The notes: generated from the letters alone by a model not told the origin. Shown: positions 9,164 through 18,242, numbered from the stretch's first letter. The stretch: DNA of 64,000 bases from an uncultured Campylobacter sp. (GCA_934728065.1 CAKVDW010000004.1:1-64000), one strand, 5' to 3'. A program made the numbers and translations.

Positions 9164-10396
9164 TTACTTTATACACCGACCGCTGCTGCATTGATTAAGC
9201 GTGCTTGCGCGTGGTAGTGCGGCATTGCCTCTTCTGTCCTCGCCAAAGCCACCGCAATCTTGAAAAGACAAAGCACTTGCAAAGGGCAGGTTAAAAGGCT
9301 CTCTTACTTCTATAAACGCAAGTCCTACAAGATTTAACGGTGAGCCTGTAAGCCTCATCGTAAAGCGTTCTTGTAGCTCTTGTGGCGTAGTGGCTAGCCG
9401 TGTGTAAGCGCGCAAGCTATTTAAAGAAATGCCACGAATGTTGGTAGGAATCACGATAAAGCCCGTTGATGCGCGAATCGTTACCACAGCGTGTCCGCGA
9501 AAGTCGCGTGTTTCTGGCACATAGCGCATAAGCACGGTAAAATACATAGCCCCTGGTTGTGAGACATTAAAGATATTGCTTAACAAAGCGTTGATTTCTC
9601 GCGTGGTGCTGGCTGAGCCGATAAGATTCCATTCATATTGCGGGAGCATTGAGATAGAGCTTGCAAAGGCAACCTCCACAGTGTTTGTGAAAGTCTCCGT
9701 GTGTCCGATGAGATTTGTCCTGCCATAATAATCCACAATATCACTCAGCGTGTCATAAAGCAAGGGGTTGCGGTTTTGAAAGCTAGTAAATGGGTTTGTG
9801 TTTGGCACAGCATCGAAAAAATAGCCCCCACCCAAAGGTGGGCTGTTGTGATAGTGCATAAATTCAGCAATGATTTGATAGCTATGCAGCATACAAGTGC
9901 CACAAATGCCCGTGCGAGTGGCTAGGGCTTCATCGTTGGTTGTGCCTATGATTTGGAGCATCCTTGCAACCCAAGCGCTGAGATTAAAATCAATTGGGAG
10001 TTGCAAGATAGGCTTGTTTAAATTCGCGCCTGAAGTTGCACTCGAATTTCCGTTAGAATTTGCATTAAAATTCGCGTTTAAATTCACAGCATCAGCATTT
10101 TTAACAAAGGCTTTAAAGTCCTTTGAAATGGCTTTTGTGTTGATAGTATTTATCGCATTTTGCAATTTAAATTCCAAAGCATTTGCGTGCAATAAATGAG
10201 CATTTGCATAGCCTAAATTTGTATTGCTTGTATCAGCTGTGCTAAAAGCATTGTGCGGGTAAGCTTCATCAAGTTTTGAAACAGGATTTAAATAATTAGC
10301 GCAACCATTAAAAGCTAAAAGAGCAAAGCTAGTAAAAAGCACAGCGCGCAACAAAGGCGCATTTTTTAGGCATTTTAAAGTGAAATTTTTCATCAT
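9164..10396 (-). CDS. DUF1561-like lipoprotein, C-terminal (catalytic-type) half
   Basis: A 410-residue lipoprotein: hydrophobic segment 18-31, lipobox A-F-N-G-C with acylated Cys32. An Asn/Ala/Ser-rich linker (about 105-127) precedes a globular domain. That domain contains I-C-G-T-C-M-L-H-S-Y-Q (C165, C168, H171) and G-H-A-V-V (H302). I recognise the C-G-T-C-x-L-H-x-x-Q block as typical of the C-terminal part of DUF1561 (PF07598) proteins of Campylobacter, Bartonella and Leptospira. In Leptospira, single-chain family members are described as AB-type virulence-modifying toxins. A cysteine-peptidase-like Cys/His arrangement is my inference. The start overlaps the stop of the upstream lectin-like lipoprotein (ATGA), indicating translational coupling. 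Confidence 0.6.
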   Translation of the reverse strand: MMKNFTLKCLKNAPLLRAVLFTSFALLAFNGCANYLNPVSKLDEAYPHNAFSTADTSNTNLGYANAHLLHANALEFKLQNAINTINTKAISKDFKAFVKNADAVNLNANFNANSNGNSSATSGANLNKPILQLPIDFNLSAWVARMLQIIGTTNDEALATRTGICGTCMLHSYQIIAEFMHYHNSPPLGGGYFFDAVPNTNPFTSFQNRNPLLYDTLSDIVDYYGRTNLIGHTETFTNTVEVAFASSISMLPQYEWNLIGSASTTREINALLSNIFNVSQPGAMYFTVLMRYVPETRDFRGHAVVTIRASTGFIVIPTNIRGISLNSLRAYTRLATTPQELQERFTMRLTGSPLNLVGLAFIEVREPFNLPFASALSFQDCGGFGEDRRGNAALPRASTLNQCSSGRCIK

Positions 10397-11538
10397 CTAC
10401 CTCCGCCAGGTGCTGGACAAAAGGGCAGATTGTCGCCCTCATTTGCACTTATAAGTCGCAGCCAATTTTGAAATTCAGTGGTGGTTAAAAATTCAGAACT
10501 TGCTTCATTTGCGACATCTTTTTGCATATAGGACGGATTTACCACATAAGGCACACCCCAATGAGTGCCATAGTGCGTAAGGCGCAAGTAGTTGCCATTT
10601 GCGTCCTTAATGGCTAACTTTTTGTTGCCGATTAAAATAGGCTTGAAAAAGGCTCGGTTTTTGGGTGGAGGCGTGGTGTCATCGCACTTGCCCCACTCTA
10701 CCCAATCCCAATCTCCGCCATTTAAATTTGAATACATACAATTTAATCTCGGCACAAAGGCATCATAGCTTGCGATATGTCCGCGCTCTAAATCATAATA
10801 CATAGCCGTTCTTGTCGTGGTTGAGCTGCCGTTTGAAACATAATAAGCCGTTTGTGAATTCTTTGTCTGCCAAAACAGAAAAAAGCCAAATGTAAGCGTC
10901 TCAGCAGGTGCCACAGTCGCCTCCCACTCTCTCATCGCGCTATCTAAAATATGCTCATTATAGCTCTCATCGCCTAGCCACGCAGCATAAAGAAAATCCC
11001 CGTCATCTTTAATGCTATACCTGTCATCATAGCTCCAAAACTGCCCGTTTTTGATTTTCCACTGCTGGCGTTCATCATTTACCACGCAAGGGCTAAGATA
11101 GAGCATATCCACTTCCCTTTCGCTACGATACACAGAAGTAGGCGCGGTTATGCAAACCCAAGTGTTGTTGATTTTGTAAGCTAGGCGCGAAAAGACATCA
11201 TAGCGAGCATTAAGTGCTTCGCCGCGAGAGCAACTGATAAGGGCTAGATAAGAATAATTTTGCGCAGAGGCTGAAAACTGCGGGGCGTAGCACCATTTAG
11301 CATTGCCTTGCACGCGCACGGCTATGGGCGCGTCTTTTGGTGTGTCTGGGGACACTTGGCGTGGGCTTTGGGCTGAGTTTTGCACGCGTGGGGATTGAGT
11401 TGAGATGGCTTGCGTGAAATTTTCTTGTGTGAGTTGATTTAAGGGCGTTTGTTTAGAATTTTGCGCCGCTTGATTAGGGGATTTGCCACCGCAAGCACTG
11501 AAAATAAACACTATCACGCAAAGCATAAGCATTCTCAT
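10393..11538 (-). CDS. DUF1561-like lipoprotein, N-terminal ricin-B-lectin-like half
   Basis: A 381-residue lipoprotein with lipobox F-S-A-C (Cys16), then a Ser/Gln/Pro-rich tether to about residue 80. The folded part has repeated Trp/Cys-containing segments. These include R-Q-Q-W-K-I-K-N-G-Q-F-W, a Q-x-W motif of ricin-B beta-trefoil lectins, and pairs such as N-G-N-Y-L-R-L near the end. The arrangement fits the carbohydrate-binding N-terminal half of DUF1561 proteins. The frame is open further upstream to 11637, but ATG 11538 has an AAGGA site and begins the signal peptide directly. It is followed by the coupled 410-residue lipoprotein. Base use is slightly more GC-rich than the neighbours. 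Confidence 0.6.
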   Translation of the reverse strand: MRMLMLCVIVFIFSACGGKSPNQAAQNSKQTPLNQLTQENFTQAISTQSPRVQNSAQSPRQVSPDTPKDAPIAVRVQGNAKWCYAPQFSASAQNYSYLALISCSRGEALNARYDVFSRLAYKINNTWVCITAPTSVYRSEREVDMLYLSPCVVNDERQQWKIKNGQFWSYDDRYSIKDDGDFLYAAWLGDESYNEHILDSAMREWEATVAPAETLTFGFFLFWQTKNSQTAYYVSNGSSTTTRTAMYYDLERGHIASYDAFVPRLNCMYSNLNGGDWDWVEWGKCDDTTPPPKNRAFFKPILIGNKKLAIKDANGNYLRLTHYGTHWGVPYVVNPSYMQKDVANEASSEFLTTTEFQNWLRLISANEGDNLPFCPAPGGGR

Positions 11539-11586
11539 AAGCTTTTTCCTTTGAATTTTTAAATTTTTTGTTTCTTTAAGTCTTGC

Positions 11587-11592
11587 ATTGTA
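11587..11592 (-). promoter_or_regulatory. Candidate -10 box for the DUF1561-like pair
   Basis: On the minus strand TGTTACAAT (extended -10) lies about 49 bp before the ATG at 11538. No convincing -35 is seen, which is usual for Campylobacter vegetative promoters. The rest of the 11638-11811 gap is AT-rich without other features. Confidence 0.35.
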
Positions 11593-11811
11593 ACAAAATT
11601 TAGTTTCTTTGCAAGCACAAAATGAAATTTTTTGCAAATTTATCTAAATTTGGCAAAAATCTTGCAAAACAGCACCTTGTAAAAGCCTTTGCGTTTAAAT
11701 AAAACCAAAACATTTTAATTTTTAAAGCTTAATTTTGCATTATTTGCTGATTTATTTTACCATTCATTAGCTTCATTAAACGCATTGGCAAGCCTCAAAG
11801 ATTTGCCACGC

Positions 11812-12348
11812 TTAGGCGAAAAAATGCTCATATTCTTTGGCTTTTTGCCTTGAAAGTGGTTCTTGTATTTTTTCTCTTTCAAGCTGCTCGCCGTCTAAGT
11901 TTGAATAAGCAATGGTTTCAAATAAGTCTTCAAAATTATACTTATTAAAATCAAGGGCGAATTCAAAAGGAGTTATATTATAAATATATAAAGATGAAAT
12001 GTATTTACTCATCTTTGAATAAGCCTCGTTCATCTCTTCATAAGAAAAGCTTTCCAAACCAAATTCTTGCAAAACCTCTTCAACAGCATTTTGAACCTCA
12101 AGAGAAATTTGCATTTTTTCATTTGGAGCATCTAAGGCTTGAGCTAGGTCTATGTTAAATGGTCCATATTTTAAGCTATGAAAGATAAGCCCTATAAAAA
12201 GATTTTGATTAGCTCTAAAATAATTAAGCTCTATCAAAAAAACAATTTTTTGATACAAATTTGCCGCCAAACAACCCTTGCTTGTTTGTCTTAGATAAGC
12301 AATCACTTCATTAAGCCTCTTTAAAGAAGCAGCGTCTATATTTTTCAT
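11812..12348 (-). CDS. Panacea/SocA-like (DUF4065-type) protein
   Basis: A 178-residue acidic, mostly helical cytoplasmic protein. The segment K-I-V-F-L-I-E-L-N-Y-F followed by F-x-S-L-K-Y-G-P-F resembles the core of Panacea/SocA domain proteins (helix, then a K-Y-G-P turn). Those proteins often act as antitoxins or proteolytic adaptors, but no toxin gene is adjacent. A T6 run lies just before the stop. Loss of one T there would extend the protein by about 20 residues, ending N-E-A-N-E-W, so a frameshifted C-terminus is possible. It sits at the kpsF edge of the capsule block. The family call is tentative. Confidence 0.4.
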   Translation of the reverse strand: MKNIDAASLKRLNEVIAYLRQTSKGCLAANLYQKIVFLIELNYFRANQNLFIGLIFHSLKYGPFNIDLAQALDAPNEKMQISLEVQNAVEEVLQEFGLESFSYEEMNEAYSKMSKYISSLYIYNITPFEFALDFNKYNFEDLFETIAYSNLDGEQLEREKIQEPLSRQKAKEYEHFFA

Positions 12349-12428
12349 TGTTGAAACCTTCTTTATCTATGTTTCAACAACTAAAGCAACTACTGTTCCA
12401 AGTCTCATAAATGCTTATTTTAAGCCAC

Positions 12429-13379
12429 TTAAATCCTTCCTATGTCATAAAGTTGGATAATCCCCACGATTTTACCCTTGCTGGATACAGGAATTTCTTT
12501 GATTTTATGCTTTATCATCAGCTCTTCAGCCTGTGTAGCCATAGCATCAGCATCTATGACCTTTGGACTTTTACTCATAATCTCATCTGCTCTAAAATCA
12601 AATCTTGGCTTGTCGCTTAATTTTAAAGCTCTACGCAAATCCCCATCAGTGATGATACCCACGAGTTTTTCGCCATTCATCACAAGGCAAAGTCCGAGTT
12701 TGCCGCTTGTCATCACATCGATAAGTTCATTGAAAAGTGTGTCCGCACTTACTTTTGGTATCTTTTTAACCATAACATCACGCACCCTTGTAAGCAACTT
12801 TTTGCCAAGGCTGCCACCAGGGTGAAAAAGCGCAAAATTTTCTGGCTTGAAATTTCGCTCTTTCATCAAACAAGCTGCTATCGCATCGCCCATCGCTAAA
12901 GTCGCTGTGGTCGAACTCATCGGGGCAAGCTGCAAGGGGCAAGCCTCTTTTTTTACTGAAATATCAAGCACGAAATCTGCTTGTTTGGCGAGGGTGGATT
13001 TGGCGTTTCCACTCATTGCGATGAGCTTTATGCCTCTTTTTTTAATGGCTGGAATGATTTTTAAAATTTCCTCACTCTCACCTGAATTTGAGATAGCAAG
13101 CAAAACATCGCCTTGAGCTAGCATTCCCAAATCTCCGTGCAAGGCTTCTGCTGGGTGCATAAAAAAGCTCGGCGTGCCTGTGCTTGCAAGCGTAGCGGCG
13201 ATTTTCGCGCCTATATGTCCGCTTTTTCCCATACCACTTACCACCAAACGCCCCTTTGTTTTTAATATAAGCTCTATACTTTTGCTAAAATCACTGTTAA
13301 GCTTTGTGCTTAGGTCTTTAATGGTTTGCGCCTCTATTTCAAAGACCTCTTTGGCGATTTTATTTACATTTGTTTTCAT
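12429..13379 (-). CDS. kpsF: D-arabinose-5-phosphate isomerase KpsF
   Basis: A 316-residue sugar isomerase converting ribulose-5-phosphate to arabinose-5-phosphate, the precursor of Kdo. The N-terminal SIS domain (about 40-180) contains G-M-G-K-S-G-H-I-G and S-S-T-T-A-T-L-A-M-G-D-A. Two CBS domains fill the C-terminus (about 205-316). KpsF-type enzymes supply Kdo for the capsule lipid anchor. It is the last gene of the minus-strand kpsM-T-E-D-F run, 11 bp after kpsD. Whether it also serves lipid A core synthesis cannot be judged here. Confidence 0.93.
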   Translation of the reverse strand: MKTNVNKIAKEVFEIEAQTIKDLSTKLNSDFSKSIELILKTKGRLVVSGMGKSGHIGAKIAATLASTGTPSFFMHPAEALHGDLGMLAQGDVLLAISNSGESEEILKIIPAIKKRGIKLIAMSGNAKSTLAKQADFVLDISVKKEACPLQLAPMSSTTATLAMGDAIAACLMKERNFKPENFALFHPGGSLGKKLLTRVRDVMVKKIPKVSADTLFNELIDVMTSGKLGLCLVMNGEKLVGIITDGDLRRALKLSDKPRFDFRADEIMSKSPKVIDADAMATQAEELMIKHKIKEIPVSSKGKIVGIIQLYDIGRI

Positions 13380-13390
13380 TGCTTCCCTTC

Positions 13391-15055
13391 TTATTTGTTG
13401 ATATTAAGCACGACATTTGTGGCTATGGCGATTTGATATAAAATTTGAGTAAGCATAGCTGTGATTTGTAGGTTTTGAGTATCAACCTTTGGCAAAACAA
13501 GTATGCTATCGCCTGCTTTTATCCTTGCTGATGAGCCAAAAATGGTATCGGCATATTTTTCAGCCTTACCATTAGCACGAATCACTAAAACCCTTGAGGT
13601 ATCGGCTCTATCGCTATAATCTCCTGCCAAATCAATATAATACCCCATTTTTTTCGTATCAACAAAAACAAAAGCACCCGGTAAAGCTACCTCACCTTGA
13701 ACTAAAACAAGATTGTTTTTGTTTGGAACGACTATTAGGTCATCTTCTTCTAAGATGATATTTTTATAAGCATTAGGGCTGTCAATGACGATTTGCCCCT
13801 TTGGTTCAACCTGTTTGGCTCTTTCTATAAATTCAAGTATGGTTCTTGCTTGACTAGCTCTAATTGCTGCTCCTTCTGAGGTAATAGAAGGCGCGGTTAA
13901 AGCTAGAGTTTCTAGCTCTTTAAGTTGTGCTTCTATGAGTTTTTTTTGAGTCGTAGCCACGCTCTTTCTAAACACCTGCACGGAATTAATATCTGAGTGT
14001 TCATTTGTATTTATTTGTCTTACTACTTCTTCTAAATTTGTGCCTTTTTTTAAAACTAAAGAGTGAAGCCCATTATGCTCACCTTCTATCCTAATGCTAA
14101 CATTTTGGGCATTATAATCAGGACGAAATTCCACTTCATCGCCTGTTTGAAGTAAAACTGTGGAAAATTCTTTTTTGTTATAAGCGCTAATATGCAAGGT
14201 GTGATTTGCCCCATAACTTTTAATGATAGCATTTGTTACTATGGGTTTTGCCCCAGAAATCCTTGCCAAATCTTGCAAATTAGCAATGTCATCTTTAAGC
14301 TCAAAGCGGAAAGGTTTTTGCACATCCCCGCCAGCAAAGGCGTATTTTTTAACATCGCCCACTAATATGACATCGCCTGTTTTAAAGGCAAATAGATTGA
14401 TTTTGCCGTGCAATAAAAACTCATATAAGTCTATATTATATAAAAGCTTATTATCCCTTAAAACTCGTATATCTCTAAAGCTTCCATACTCTAAATTTAT
14501 TCCAGCGGCTTTGTCAAGGTATTGTATGACAGAATCAGAGCTTAAACCTTGATAAAGCCCAGGAGCATTAACATTACCCGTAACAAAAACAGAGACATTT
14601 TGATACGCATTCATATCAGCATAAACAAAAACATTACTTTTATAAACTTTAGCCATATCTGCTTTAATGACATTGAGTAAATCACCGTTACGAATGCCTA
14701 AAATTTTTATCGCTCCAACTTGCGGGATAAAAATATTTCCTTGTGAATCCACAACCAAATCTTTTTCAAACTGCACCGCACCCCAAATTTTAAGGCTTAT
14801 TACATCGCCTACGGCTATTTTATAATCGGGATTGTAAATGTGTTGAGTTGTTTGAGTGAAATTGCCACCAAATAAATGAGAGCCAAATACATAATTTTGC
14901 GTTTGAACGCTCGTATTAGTTTCTACGCTTGCTTGTTTTGGCACAGTTGTGTTGGTCTCTTGGGCTAATATAGCTGAGCTTGTTGTTCCAGCAATTTGCG
15001 AAACATCTATGGCAAAAACAAAAAAAGGCAAAAGAAATACACTATATTTTTTCAT
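13391..15055 (-). CDS. kpsD: Capsule polysaccharide export protein KpsD
   Basis: A 554-residue periplasmic/outer-membrane polysaccharide export protein. A signal peptide (to about residue 17) is followed by a Thr/Gln-rich linker. The Wza-type polysaccharide export motif follows (Y-K-I-A-V-G-D-V-I-S-L-K-I-W-G), then two or more SLBB domains, including V-F-V-T-G-N-V-N-A-P-G and V-Q-G-E-V-A-L-P-G. It forms the outer conduit that joins KpsE. The ATG overlaps the kpsE stop (TGATG). The frame extends one codon upstream to a TTG, but ATG 15055 is preferred. Confidence 0.93.
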   Translation of the reverse strand: MKKYSVFLLPFFVFAIDVSQIAGTTSSAILAQETNTTVPKQASVETNTSVQTQNYVFGSHLFGGNFTQTTQHIYNPDYKIAVGDVISLKIWGAVQFEKDLVVDSQGNIFIPQVGAIKILGIRNGDLLNVIKADMAKVYKSNVFVYADMNAYQNVSVFVTGNVNAPGLYQGLSSDSVIQYLDKAAGINLEYGSFRDIRVLRDNKLLYNIDLYEFLLHGKINLFAFKTGDVILVGDVKKYAFAGGDVQKPFRFELKDDIANLQDLARISGAKPIVTNAIIKSYGANHTLHISAYNKKEFSTVLLQTGDEVEFRPDYNAQNVSIRIEGEHNGLHSLVLKKGTNLEEVVRQINTNEHSDINSVQVFRKSVATTQKKLIEAQLKELETLALTAPSITSEGAAIRASQARTILEFIERAKQVEPKGQIVIDSPNAYKNIILEEDDLIVVPNKNNLVLVQGEVALPGAFVFVDTKKMGYYIDLAGDYSDRADTSRVLVIRANGKAEKYADTIFGSSARIKAGDSILVLPKVDTQNLQITAMLTQILYQIAIATNVVLNINK

Positions 15056-16260
15056 CAATACTTATGCTCCTCTATAATAGTCTTTATAAGCTTAATGATA
15101 CCATAAAGCAAGCTTAAAACTATAAAAATCGTAATGATATTATACAGTTTTTTAGGATACATAGCACTTTCTGGGGTTGTTGGACTTTGGACGATGACAA
15201 GTTGTTTTATCTTTCTAATGGCTTCTATTCTCGTTGTTTCAAAGGCTTTTAGAGCTGTTGTATAAGTGCTTTGAGCAAAGGTTGCCTCAACACTTAACTT
15301 TTGAAAATGCGATATCAGTTCATTGAGCTTTTCAGAATTTGCACTTAAATTTACACGAGTTTTTTCTTTTTGAAGTTGTTGTTTTAAGGCTTCAATCTCA
15401 GCCTTTAAGGTGCTAAGCTGTGGAGCATCATCATTAATGTAGCTTTGCATTGCTAAAAGTGAGGCTTCTTTTGAGGCTAAATTAGCCTCCATTGAAGCGA
15501 TAAAATTTACTCTGGCTTCAGCTTCTTTTGAGGGGTCTAGCACTCCGTGTTCGTTTTGAAAATTCGCTAAAGCATTTGTAGCTTCTTGGTATTTATCTTT
15601 ATATTTAAGCAGTTCATTTTCAGCAAAAGCAAGCTGTTCTCTAGCGCTTTTATGTGAAATTTCATTCACAAATTTTTCACTTTGAAGTAATATAGCATTA
15701 GCTATGGTATGAGCTTGCTCTGGGGTAAAACCCTCCACCTCAAGGCTAAGCAAACCATCATTTTCATCGATGATTTTAACGCGACTTTGATAGTATTTTA
15801 AAAAGTCCTCTTGGTCGCTAAAAGGAAGTAAGGCAAAAAACAAATCAAGCTTTTGAGTCTCGTAAAGCTTGCGGATATTTATCGTTTCATCTAAAATTTT
15901 AAGCATATCTAAAGATAAAATATAAGTTTTTAAATAAACTAAATCCTCATTATAATTAGCATTTGCTCCGCCAAGCAAGTTGTTTAAATTTCCAACTGAG
16001 TTTGAATCGCTTTGAGAAGTAGAACGAACGCTGATTGAAGTTTCACTTACATATCTATCAGCAGCGATAAATACATAATAAAACACCACAAACACCATTA
16101 AAACAAGCACACTTTTAAAAGAATCCAAAAACAAAATTTGTTTGATTTTTTGAGTTAAATCATACTCCTGTATCGTTTTAAAGGTTCTTGCAGAATCAAA
16201 CTCTTTAAACTGTTTGAGCAAATTTTTATCTTTGAGCTTGGCAAGGAGATTATTTTTCAT
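15055..16260 (-). CDS. kpsE: Capsule polysaccharide export inner-membrane protein KpsE
   Basis: A 401-residue polysaccharide co-polymerase-type protein. TM1 lies near residues 47-68 and TM2 near 370-392. A large periplasmic coiled-coil domain between them (about 200-320) is rich in A, E, K, L and Q. The P-x-x-P-E-S-A-x-x-P sequence before TM2 is the family signature. It bridges the KpsMT ABC transporter and KpsD. It overlaps kpsT by 11 bp and kpsD by one base, so the operon is translationally coupled throughout. Confidence 0.93.
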   Translation of the reverse strand: MKNNLLAKLKDKNLLKQFKEFDSARTFKTIQEYDLTQKIKQILFLDSFKSVLVLMVFVVFYYVFIAADRYVSETSISVRSTSQSDSNSVGNLNNLLGGANANYNEDLVYLKTYILSLDMLKILDETINIRKLYETQKLDLFFALLPFSDQEDFLKYYQSRVKIIDENDGLLSLEVEGFTPEQAHTIANAILLQSEKFVNEISHKSAREQLAFAENELLKYKDKYQEATNALANFQNEHGVLDPSKEAEARVNFIASMEANLASKEASLLAMQSYINDDAPQLSTLKAEIEALKQQLQKEKTRVNLSANSEKLNELISHFQKLSVEATFAQSTYTTALKAFETTRIEAIRKIKQLVIVQSPTTPESAMYPKKLYNIITIFIVLSLLYGIIKLIKTIIEEHKY

Positions 16261-16921
16261 TCATCGTTCCTTGATAGGCTGCTATGCCCTCATCTACATC
16301 ATCAAAAACATCAACATTGCCGTCTCGCAAAAGGACAATCTTATCACACCACTGTTTTATTTCATCAACATTATGCGAAACCATTATGACATTAGACTTT
16401 GCAAGCTTTTCTTCATAAAGCTTTTTGCTCTTTTTGGCAAAGGCTGGGTCTCCAACTGCACCAGCCTCATCAATAAGATAATAATCAAAGTCAAAAGCCA
16501 TACTCAAACCAAAACCTATGCGAGAACGCATACCTGCTGAATAATTTGCCATAGGTTCATCAAAAAATTTACCTATCTCAGCAAATTCTTGAACAAAATG
16601 AATTTTTTCCTTTAACTTTTTGCCTCTAAAACCATAAACTCTAGCCACAAAAGCCGTCATATCTCTTGCTGTTAAAGAGCCTTGAAAACCACCATTTAAG
16701 CCAAGTGGCCAAGAAATTCTTTTATTTGTGATAATCCTGCCTTTATTTGGCACTTCAGCCCCACTAAGCATATTCATCAGTGTTGATTTGCCCGCTCCGT
16801 TTCGTCCCATTAAACCTATGCTACAATTATCAGGGAATTCAAAGCTAAAATTTCTAAAAATATAATGCCTTTGTCCTCCACTCAACACATAAAATTTCGT
16901 TATATTATCAAGTTTTATCAT
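16250..16921 (-). CDS. kpsT: Capsule polysaccharide ABC transporter ATPase KpsT
   Basis: A 223-residue ABC ATPase of the polysaccharide export class. Walker A is G-R-N-G-A-G-K-S-T-L. A degenerate signature reads Y-S-A-G-M-R-S-R. Walker B (Y-Y-L-I-D-E) is followed by a switch His in V-S-H-N. It lacks a C-terminal carbohydrate-binding extension, so like E. coli KpsT it should accept a lipid-linked polymer with a conserved terminus. It overlaps kpsM by 4 bp and kpsE by 11 bp. Confidence 0.95.
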   Translation of the reverse strand: MIKLDNITKFYVLSGGQRHYIFRNFSFEFPDNCSIGLMGRNGAGKSTLMNMLSGAEVPNKGRIITNKRISWPLGLNGGFQGSLTARDMTAFVARVYGFRGKKLKEKIHFVQEFAEIGKFFDEPMANYSAGMRSRIGFGLSMAFDFDYYLIDEAGAVGDPAFAKKSKKLYEEKLAKSNVIMVSHNVDEIKQWCDKIVLLRDGNVDVFDDVDEGIAAYQGTMNEK

Positions 16922-17697
16922 TGTCTTTCAGCCGCTAATTCTTGTCTTTTATAATAATAAAACCAAAGCCCCACATAAAGCAAAAGTATGCTCACACAAA
17001 GTGGATACAACAAAGTAATCTCATCTTTTATGGGATAATTATCAAAATACCCAGCTTTTAAACTCTCCATAATGTGAAACCAAGGATTAAAAAGCAAGAT
17101 ATTAAAGAGTTCTTTTGGCAAAATCCAACTTGGATAAATCACCGCTGAAGCAAGATATAAGATGATTGTTACATAAGGAATGATTGACTTTAAAACATCT
17201 ACAAGGTGGTTTAAAATGCTCAAACAAAGCCCTAAAGCAAAGCCTGAAAGAAAGAGCAGTAAAAAAGACAGGTAAAATTCTAAAAAATGAGCAGGCAAAA
17301 CAACCAAATCAAAAAACCAGCCAGCAATAAACATTAAAACAACAAAGATAAAAAAATAAATACAAGTTTCAAGCAAGGTTCTTGCGATAAAAACATGTAT
17401 AGGCTTTACAGGCTTATGGATAAATAAGCCTATATTTGATTTAATACCCTCTAAAAGTTGCTTAACTATACTTCTAAACATAAAAAATGGAATGATGCCC
17501 ACAGCCAAAAACATAAAAGCAGACATACCACTTGGCATTATTTGGTGTTGATATTCTCTTATAAGAGAAAGTATGCTCGTAATCAAAACAATTTGCGCCA
17601 TAGGCTCACTCACAAGCCAAATATAGCCAAGTCGTCTATTTTTACCAAATCTTGTCTTAAGCTCTCTAAAAAAAAGAGCATAAATCACATTCCACAT
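16918..17697 (-). CDS. kpsM: Capsule polysaccharide ABC transporter permease KpsM
   Basis: A 259-residue ABC-2 permease with six predicted membrane segments. The family-typical amphipathic start R-E-L-K-T-R-F-G precedes R-L-G-Y-I-W. It forms the inner-membrane channel for capsule polymer with KpsT. It is the first gene of the operon. A 73-bp gap separates it from the YhbP-like gene on the same strand, so the kps promoter probably lies between 17698 and 17770. Confidence 0.94.
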   Translation of the reverse strand: MWNVIYALFFRELKTRFGKNRRLGYIWLVSEPMAQIVLITSILSLIREYQHQIMPSGMSAFMFLAVGIIPFFMFRSIVKQLLEGIKSNIGLFIHKPVKPIHVFIARTLLETCIYFFIFVVLMFIAGWFFDLVVLPAHFLEFYLSFLLLFLSGFALGLCLSILNHLVDVLKSIIPYVTIILYLASAVIYPSWILPKELFNILLFNPWFHIMESLKAGYFDNYPIKDEITLLYPLCVSILLLYVGLWFYYYKRQELAAERQ

Positions 17698-17770
17698 AAG
17701 CCTTACAGTCCTATAAAATTTCGTATGTAAGCTACAATCTTAACCGAAAATACTTAACAAAAAGATAAGC

Positions 17771-18181
17771 TTAATCCCTAGTTTCTAGGCTAAATTCAAG
17801 CTTTTTGCCAAGCAGGGCATTGTCAGTAAATTTCACATACTCTATGCGTAAAGCAAAACAAGTTCCATTTTGAATTTTTGCAAAAGGAAAGCGTTTGTAA
17901 TAAAGCTCTATTTGCTCTTGTTTAGCCTTTGAAAAGAAAGCTTTTATTTGAACCCCTTGCAAGAGTGGAATTTTGGAAAGTTTAGCTATATTTACACTTA
18001 CTTTAGGCTTTATTTTAGCAAGCTTTATGTGTTTGGTGTTTGTGTGTGAAGCGATGATAAGGCTTAAATTCTTTTCATCAAAAGCATAAAAAGCATTTGC
18101 ACAATACACCCCATCTTCATCTTGCATAGCCCAAGATAAAAGCTTGTTTTTTTGTAAATATTTTTTAATTCTATCATCCAT
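17771..18181 (-). CDS. YhbP/UPF0306-like flavin-fold protein
   Basis: A 136-residue soluble protein with the split-barrel pattern of pyridoxamine-phosphate-oxidase-like proteins. It begins with L-A-W-A-type strands (L-L-S-W-A-M-Q-D-E-D-G-V-Y-C-A-N-A-F-Y-A-F-D) and contains H-T-N-T-K-H. Its place next to kpsM and divergent from ciaI equals the Cj1449c position of C. jejuni. The 91-bp divergent gap before ciaI must hold its promoter. The function is unknown; flavin or PLP binding is only a family expectation. Confidence 0.7.
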   Translation of the reverse strand: MDDRIKKYLQKNKLLSWAMQDEDGVYCANAFYAFDEKNLSLIIASHTNTKHIKLAKIKPKVSVNIAKLSKIPLLQGVQIKAFFSKAKQEQIELYYKRFPFAKIQNGTCFALRIEYVKFTDNALLGKKLEFSLETRD

Positions 18182-18215
18182 AAAAGAAATTATATAAATT
18201 TTTTACAACAAATGC

Positions 18216-18242
18216 TAAAGAAAAAATGAAAAATGTCGATAT
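18216..18242 (+). promoter_or_regulatory. Sigma28 (FliA) promoter of ciaI
   Basis: TAAAGAAA (18216-18223), 11 bp, then GTCGATAT (18235-18242). This fits the FliA consensus TAAAGTTT-N11-GCCGATAA with the Campylobacter CGATAT form of the -10. It lies 30 bp before the ciaI start. CiaI of C. jejuni is known to be coexpressed with flagellar class 3 genes, which supports the reading. Confidence 0.8.
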
